The notes under the pieces are model-generated. The model saw only the letters and a list, made by a program, of their open reading frames with translations. It had not been told where the DNA came from and did no database searches. A DNA stretch of 5,367 nucleotides from Christensenella sp. UBA3798 (GTDB taxonomy: Bacteria; Bacillota; Clostridia; Christensenellales; CAG-1252): positions 1 to 5,367 of the forward strand of contig DFEQ01000032.1 in assembly GCA_002368735.1 (NCBI GenBank), in the 5' to 3' direction. The translations under genes and the position numbers were made by a program. Shown piece after piece: positions 4,089 through 5,367 of this stretch (position 1 is its first letter; each line of letters starts with the position of its first letter).

Positions 4089-5367
4089 AACGGAGAATAA
4101 TAAGGATCTTGCTCAAGAGGTCCGTCGCGACTTTGAGAATAGGCGAGAAGCGCGCAAACCCCTCGAGATGCAATGGCGTCTCAATCTCAATTACTTTATG
4201 GGCGACCAATACTGCGAGATAGGGCAAAACGGCGAGATCGAGGACTACGGCAAGCAGTATTTTTGGCAACAGCGCGAGGTGTATAACCATACCGCCACCG
4301 TCCTTGAGACCCGCATCTCGAAGCTGTCGGGCATCAAAGTGGGGATGTCTGTGCGCCCGCTCTCTTCGGACGAAGCGGACAAGCAATCGGCGGCTTTTTC
4401 CACCAAGATACTCTCCTCGGTCTTCAACGAGATAAACCTGCAAAAGCTCATCGACGAGGCGAATATGTGGAGCGAGGTAACGGGGACCGCCTTCTATAAG
4501 GTGGTATGGAACGGCGAATGCGGCAGACGCATCGGCAGGCAAGGGGAGGAGGACATCTACGACGGCGACGTGTCGGTCGAGGTCATCCCGCCCTTCGATA
4601 TCTATCCCGACAGCGTGACCAATATGCAGCTTTCCGATTGTATGAGCCTCATCCACGCCAAAGCGTACCCCATTTCCGTCATCAAGGATAAGTGGGGGGT
4701 AGACGTGCCGAGCGAGGAGGTCAGCGGCTTTGCCATGTCGGGGACGAGCACCCTCGGCGGTCTGGGATACAGCGGCTACGTGCGTGGACTGTCGCAAGGC
4801 AGTCTCGAAAACTACGCGATGGTCATCGAGCGCTACGAAGCGCCGACGAGCGAGCGTCCCAATGGCAGGCTGGTCATCGTCGCGGGGGATAAGGTGGTCT
4901 TTGAGGGCGACCTCCCGTACGTCAATAAGGAGGACGGCCGCCGCGGTTTCCCCTTTGCGAAGCAGACCTCCGTCATCGCGCCGGGATGCTTCTTCGGCAC
5001 CTCCATCGTGGAGAGGATGATCCCCATACAGCGCGCCTTCAACGCGGTGAAAAACCGCAAGCACGAATATCTCAATCGCATGACGATGGGGGTGCTCGCG
5101 GTGGAGGACGGTAGCGTGGACGTGGAAAACCTCGAAGAGGACGGACTCTCTCCCGGCAAGGTGCTGATCGTGCGTCAAGGGGGCAGGATGCCGCAGATGC
5201 TGGAGATCGGCTCCGTCCCCGTGGAACTCATCCGCGAAGAGGATCGGCTTTTGGACGAATTCACCTTGATCAGCGGGGTCAGCGATCTGATGAAGTATTC
5301 GCAAGCCCCCACCACCAACACGAGCGGCAAAGCGATCTCCCTTTTGATGGAGCAGGACGAATCCCGC
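4075..5367 (+). CDS. Phage portal protein, P22 gp1-like, 3' end outside window
   Basis: 431 codons are open from the ATG at 4075 to the end of the window with no stop, preceded by an ideal AAGGAGGG (4061-4068) six bases upstream. The portal forms the ring at one capsid vertex through which the terminase pumps DNA. Landmarks of the P22-type portal family are VYNHTATVLETRISKLSG (69-86), SVEVIPPFDIYPDS (167-180), a central GFPFAKQTSV (291-300), FFGTSIVERMIPIQRAFNAVKNRK (306-329), and SGVSDLMKYSQAPTTNTSGKA (400-420). P22-like portals are usually about 600-720 aa, so roughly a third is missing. The stop of the upstream gene lies inside its start (14-nt overlap). Intactness in the visible part and the neighbouring complete terminase argue for a functional packaging module. 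A long leftward ORF opposite it is a shadow. Confidence 0.93.
   Translation, partial: MKGNKTENNKDLAQEVRRDFENRREARKPLEMQWRLNLNYFMGDQYCEIGQNGEIEDYGKQYFWQQREVYNHTATVLETRISKLSGIKVGMSVRPLSSDEADKQSAAFSTKILSSVFNEINLQKLIDEANMWSEVTGTAFYKVVWNGECGRRIGRQGEEDIYDGDVSVEVIPPFDIYPDSVTNMQLSDCMSLIHAKAYPISVIKDKWGVDVPSEEVSGFAMSGTSTLGGLGYSGYVRGLSQGSLENYAMVIERYEAPTSERPNGRLVIVAGDKVVFEGDLPYVNKEDGRRGFPFAKQTSVIAPGCFFGTSIVERMIPIQRAFNAVKNRKHEYLNRMTMGVLAVEDGSVDVENLEEDGLSPGKVLIVRQGGRMPQMLEIGSVPVELIREEDRLLDEFTLISGVSDLMKYSQAPTTNTSGKAISLLMEQDESR

Noticed and set aside
4045..5304. Long leftward ORF of 419 codons opposite the portal gene
   Set aside because: It is the mirror of the GC-rich portal coding sequence, is rich in His, Arg and Asp, has no recognisable domain and no ribosome binding site. 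The portal reading frame has clear family motifs.
1..5367. CRISPR array, tRNA, rRNA, insertion sequence
   Set aside because: No regularly spaced repeats, no tRNA-like cloverleaf, no rRNA sequence and no transposase or terminal inverted repeats were seen.

Overview
The window looks like a Bacillota chromosome, most likely a Clostridia-type gut bacterium, at the edge of an integrated phage or phage-derived element. The support is strong AAGGAGG-type ribosome binding sites, SigA-type promoters, a LexA (DinR-type) box of the Gram-positive form, and a DUF421 (YetF-like) membrane protein of the kind common in Bacillota. The species cannot be named from the sequence.

Layout. Positions 1-287 hold the 5' part of a leftward DUF421 gene, probably host DNA. 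Positions 288-733 are an AT-rich gap with no large gene. The gap carries a consensus promoter (487-514) followed by a 13-codon ORF (535-576) and a weak terminator-like hairpin (591-616), then an extended -10 promoter with a LexA box (683-696). Positions 734-1312 encode a 192-aa helix-turn-helix protein resembling sigma region 4 or ArpU-type late regulators. Positions 1236-2009 (minus strand) encode a secreted, C-terminally membrane-anchored protein with two SH3-like segments. It has its own promoter, placed so that the mRNA should be leaderless, and its 3' end overlaps the regulator gene by 77 bp.

From 2073 to the end of the window runs a rightward DNA-packaging operon. It contains the large terminase (2073-3506), an 88-aa protein that looks like only the C-terminal part of a small terminase (3590-3856), an 81-aa four-cysteine protein (3843-4088), and a P22-gp1-type portal protein cut off by the window end (4075-5367). 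The last three genes are joined by 14-nt overlaps. The portal gene is open to the end of the window and in frame.

Working model (inference). DNA damage relieves LexA repression of the HTH regulator, which then turns on the terminase-portal operon, in the way the sigma-like Xpf acts in the defective phage PBSX. No integrase, CI-type repressor or replication gene lies between the DUF421 gene and the packaging genes. This fits one end of a prophage, a reduced prophage or a PBSX/GTA-like element. The SH3 protein is probably a 'moron' expressed in the uninduced state. Transcription of the regulator toward the terminase would run antisense through it.
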